Below are positions 60,901-64,000 of a stretch of 64,000 bases of DNA, piece after piece. Each line of letters starts with the position of its first letter. Within the stretch, counting starts at the first letter, position 1. The stretch covers positions 116,620,698 through 116,684,697 of the forward strand of contig NC_134096.1 of NCBI RefSeq assembly GCF_000715075.1, given 5' to 3'. Position numbers and translations under genes: made by a program. The stretch comes from Nicotiana tabacum. Lineage: Eukaryota; Streptophyta; Magnoliopsida; Solanales; Solanaceae. The notes below the pieces were generated by a model. It saw only the letters and a list, made by a program, of their open reading frames with translations. It had not been told where the DNA came from and made no database searches.

Positions 60901-63900
60901 ATAACCAAGGAAGACACACTTATCTTTACCAGGGTCTAAGTTATGAACAAAACACGTGCTCCCAAAAACACAAGGTGGAAGAAAGTATAAGGGAGATTGG
61001 GGAAACAATACTGAATGCGGAATCTGATCCTTGATGGGAGATGAAGGCATCCGATTAATCAAATAACACGTTGTGAGAACTGCATCTCCCCAAAAACGCA
61101 ACGGAACACGAGATTCAATTAGAAGTGTGCGAGCAGTCTCAATAAGGTGCCTATTCTTTCTCTCTGCAACCCCATTTTGCTGAGGGGTATAAGGACAAGA
61201 TGTCTGATGAATAATTCCTTGAGAAGTCATAAACTGCTGAAACTGAGAAGATAAATATTCTAAGGCATTATCACTGCGAAAAATGCGAATAGAAACACCA
61301 AATTGGTTTTTGATTTCAGCACAGAAACTCTGGAATATAGAAAATAACTCAGAACGATCTTTCATTAAGAAAAGCCAAGTACATCTTGAATAATCATCAA
61401 TAAAACTAACAAAATAACGAAATCCCAAGGTTGAACTGACTCTACTAGGACCCCATATATCAGAATGAACTAAGGAGAAAACAGACTCTGCATGACTCTC
61501 AACACTACGCGGAAAGGAGGCTCGGGTATGTTTCCCAAGCTGACACGACTCACAATCTAATGTAGATAAACTAGATAAACTAGGCACCATCTTCTGAAGT
61601 TTGGATAAACTCGGATGTCCTAAACGTCTGTGGATTAGTTCTGGAGGATCTGTAACTAGACATGTTGTGGAAGGACTGAGTGAGTTAAGGTAGTAAAGGC
61701 CTTCTGATTCACGTCCTGTACCAATTGTGTCCCGTACTGCGGTCCTGCATAATAAAAGAATCGTCAATAAAATATATACAATGGAGGGCACGAGTCAACT
61801 GACTAACAGATGCAAGACTAAAAGGACAGCCAGAGACATAAAGAACGGAATCTAGGGTGATAGAAGACAAGGATTAGCTTGTCCAACTCCTTTTGCCTTA
61901 GTTTGACATCCATTGGCTAAAGTAACAGTGGAAAGAGACTGTGAATATACAATATTCGACAAAAGTGATATATTACCAGAGATGTGATCAGAAGCGCCTG
62001 AGTCCATGACCCATGGTCCAAAAGTACTAGACCGGGAAACACAAGCAAAAGAATTACCAGCAACAGAAGTATCAGTCTGAGCAACCGAGGCTACTTGTGG
62101 AGATGTCTTCTTACTTGCACGATACTGAATGAGCTCATTATATTCTTCTTTAGATAAAGAAAATCCCTGATTACCTGTAGTCTCGGTCTGAGCAATGTAA
62201 GCATTTTTGGGTGAACGACCATGTAAGAAATAGCACATTTCACGAGTGTGTCCAAGTTTGTGACAATAAGAACACTTGGGTCTAGATCTTCCAAAACGAC
62301 CTCCTCTTCGTCTATTCTCCATAGTTTGAGACGCCCGAACATCCACTATCTGGGATGCGAGAACAGAGGAATCAAGTATTTGTGATGAGATCACTGGGTG
62401 ACTTGGTGCTGCAGCAAGGCGGAGTAATCGAGAGAATAATTCATCAACTGTGGGGACAGTCAGACTAGCCAAAATCTGGTCGCATACTGAATCAAGATCA
62501 TTAGGAAGTCCAGCGAGTGTAAGAACTAGAAACATCTTATGTCGCTGCTCTTGTTGTTTTTCAACACTAGCAGAAACTGGCATGAACTTCTCAAATTCCT
62601 CCATGACTGCCTGTACTTGACCCAAGTAAGTAGACATATCTAATTCCTGCTTCTTTAAGTTTGTCATCCGCGATATCATATCATAGAAGCGAGATATGTC
62701 ATTAGTGTATAAGGCACGAGCCTTTGCCCAAACTAAATAACATGTCTGGAATGGACGAAACAAGGGCATCAACTTGAAATCAATAGATCGCCACAAGATG
62801 CTACATAACTGAGCATCGATCTTTGCCCAAAGTGCTATCGCCTTTTCATCTCCTTCGCTAGACTGTTTGATTAGATGACCTTGAACACCTTGACCTTTAC
62901 ACCACAATTCGACAAACGAAGCCCAAGCTAAGTAGTTTGAACTTCTCATTAAAGGTTCCGAGGTAATCATAACACTAGAGCTTCCATAACTCATGTTTCT
63001 AGACCCAAAAACATCAAATCTCAAAGACATCATTGCAAATTATTACCAAATAAGAGAGAATCAACTGTAATCCACTGAAACAGAGTAAGGAAATAATGTA
63101 GTCGTCGGAATCTCACTATAGCTGCCGGAAAAAAAACATTATTCACGCCGGAAAAATATAAAAGTGGTCGGAATTTGGTGTAACCTGAAGGGGTAGGCTC
63201 GGAATTCCCTTGCGAACAATCTGTCCCAAGGAAATTTTTCCAAAAAGTGACCGGAAAGGGCCCCACGCGCCGGCGCGTGACGTCAGAACTTCGCCGGAAA
63301 ATTTTCTTCATGCGGCGCGTGGGAGCGCGTGGAGGGTCTTCTGACGGAGATATTTTTATGGGTTGGTCGCCGGAGGCTGATCTACTTCGTGGTGGTGTTG
63401 GTTTTTGCACAACACTGAAGAAAAATGACTTTTTTTTTTACTAAGGCAAACCTATGTTTGCCGAAAAAAAGACTTCTGGTTGACTGATTTCTCTTCCCGG
63501 AGTCGCTGGAATTTATGCACAACGATAAATCTCTCAGGATTGCTCTGATACCATGTGAGAAAGCACGGGAGGAAATATATTATTGATATTAGATACTCAA
63601 TACAATACAAGAGGTCCTTATTTATAACTATACTTTATAAGGACATATTACTCTTATTCCGATGTGCAAACTAACGGAAACAATAGCAAAGCAACTACCT
63701 GTTGAAAAAGTGACTGGGAGACAAGATGCCGAAAGGAGAACCCATGCCCAGAAGAAGATCACCTCTCCTACTCCAAGTAGACACTTTTAATGTAGGCAAG
63801 TCCTGAAAGGAAATACCTATGCAGTCATTATCATCAAAAACCTACTAAATGGAGCTTTCAAAAATTACCAGCAAAAAAGCAAGCCCATTCAGCAAAATGC

Positions 63901-64000
63901 AATGCCATGCTTCATTTCACAAGTTTGATGCCACTTAGTGCAGTAAAAGCCTGAAACCTCATATGGATTTGAAGAAACTCTGAGAAGAGCAATTCTTGTA
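54996..64000 (-). CDS. DEG15: glyoxysomal/peroxisomal processing protease DEG15 (3' part, 8 exons)
   Basis: Exons, in transcription order: 64000-63958 (continues outside), 63802-63699, 58392-58307, 58222-58128, 58038-57297, 56116-55930, 55544-55453, 55258-54996. All junctions are GT-AG and in phase. DEG15 is a trypsin-like serine protease that removes PTS2 presequences from enzymes entering peroxisomes. The early part has [17 protein letters not shown] and [20 protein letters not shown]. Catalytic His is in LLLTNAHLL, Asp in [10 protein letters not shown] and Ser in [10 protein letters not shown]. The protein ends [10 protein letters not shown]; the final SKL is a type 1 peroxisomal signal. 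One intron holds a 5 kb copia element. No frame break is seen, so the gene is probably active. The start lies beyond the window. Confidence 0.93.
56117..57296 (-). other. DEG15 intron of 1.2 kb
   Basis: The intron starts GTAAATC after the CGATGTG exon end and finishes TATAATATAG. It is AT-rich, and no transposon or additional exon is recognised in it. The exons on each side join in the expected order (FGPRC, then [18 protein letters not shown]). Confidence 0.7.
58718..58868 (-). repeat. 3' LTR of the minus-strand copia
   Basis: The LTR is 151 bp, from TGTGAGAAAGC to AACTAACA on the plus strand. It is 28 bp longer than the 5' copy because it keeps a segment (within GGACAAGACTACATTATC...) that the 5' LTR has lost. 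Confidence 0.92.
58875..63033 (-). pseudogene. gag-pol: copia gag-pol, interrupted
   Basis: Gag is at 61852-63033 with the zinc knuckle [14 protein letters not shown] near 62238-62279. The protease motif [13 protein letters not shown] is near 61978-62016. In integrase (60739-61791), [12 protein letters not shown] and CESCQLGKH come first, then [17 protein letters not shown] and GVAERKNR hold the three acidic residues. Reverse transcriptase (about 59355-60240) has catalytic YVDD in [11 protein letters not shown]. RNase H (58875-59330) has [11 protein letters not shown] and DIFTKSLTG. Stops or frameshifts lie after protease, between integrase and RT, within RT near 59980, and near 59355. The motif residues themselves are intact. 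Confidence 0.9.
63541..63553 (-). other. primer-binding site of the minus-strand copia
   Basis: On the minus strand this reads TGGTATCAGAGCA, complementary to the 3' end of initiator methionine tRNA, directly touching the 5' LTR. Confidence 0.92.
63554..63676 (-). repeat. 5' LTR of the minus-strand copia
   Basis: The LTR is 123 bp. It differs from the 3' LTR by one 28-bp deletion and about ten substitutions, and its outermost base is changed (ACG in place of ACA). A TATA-like TATAAATAA on the minus strand lies at about 63618-63626. Confidence 0.92.

Larger units (their letters stand above)
58718..63676 (-). mobile_element. complete Ty1/copia retrotransposon in a DEG15 intron
   Basis: The element is 4959 bp, flanked by the 5-bp target duplication GAAAC (58713-58717 and 63677-63681). 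LTRs are short: 58718-58868 (3') and 63554-63676 (5'). The minus strand reads TGGTATCAGAGCA directly after the 5' LTR, a full match to the initiator-Met-tRNA primer site. GAGGGGGG directly before the 3' LTR is the polypurine tract. Gag, protease, integrase, reverse transcriptase and RNase H are all present but interrupted. It has the same orientation as DEG15, and its right edge is 22 bp from the splice donor at 63698. Confidence 0.95.

Overview
The window is nuclear DNA of a flowering plant. It is most likely from the nightshade family, and Nicotiana or a close large-genome relative fits best (inference). The reasons are GT-AG spliced genes, a 136-residue SPL gene of the tomato CNR type, SINEs resembling nightshade families, and very dense nested transposons. 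There is no bacterial or organellar sequence.

Layout. (1) 1-5323: the end of one LTR, a 1.3 kb hAT transposon with a perfect 8-bp target duplication, two Helitron-like 3' ends, a probable solo LTR, and two short exon-like blocks of an unrecognised plus-strand gene. (2) 5324-17445: a 12.1 kb minus-strand LTR element with 2.9 kb LTRs and essentially no coding capacity; a hAT transposon with CGTCCC-rich ends is nested inside it. (3) 17976-28373: a 10.4 kb minus-strand LTR element with 3.6-3.7 kb LTRs that keeps only a decayed gag and has lost pol. (4) 28374-31758: an EXO70 gene fragment and the upstream region of the SPL gene. (5) 31759-40045: an SBP-box (SPL/CNR) gene with two exons. Its 7.8 kb intron holds a 3'-truncated Tat-lineage gypsy element, a LINE fragment and a Stowaway MITE. 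Its 3'UTR holds a 20/21 match to a miR157 target site. (6) 40046-54656: a SINE, a MITE, a hAT transposon with decayed transposase and a gypsy-type solo LTR inside it, then a plus-strand copia element whose 3' LTR carries a SINE insertion. (7) 54996-64000: the 3' part of a peroxisomal processing protease gene (DEG15) on the minus strand, ending in the peroxisomal signal SKL. A complete 5 kb copia element with 5-bp target duplications sits in one of its introns.

Two host genes are well supported: the SPL/CNR gene (complete) and DEG15 (8 exons seen, 5' end outside the window). Both carry retrotransposons in introns with the exon reading frames intact, so both could still be spliced. I found no CRISPR array, operon or new multi-gene system. 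The most unusual material is the pair of large coding-poor LTR elements that share a leader and primer-binding region and carry CpG-rich palindromic motif arrays in their LTRs.
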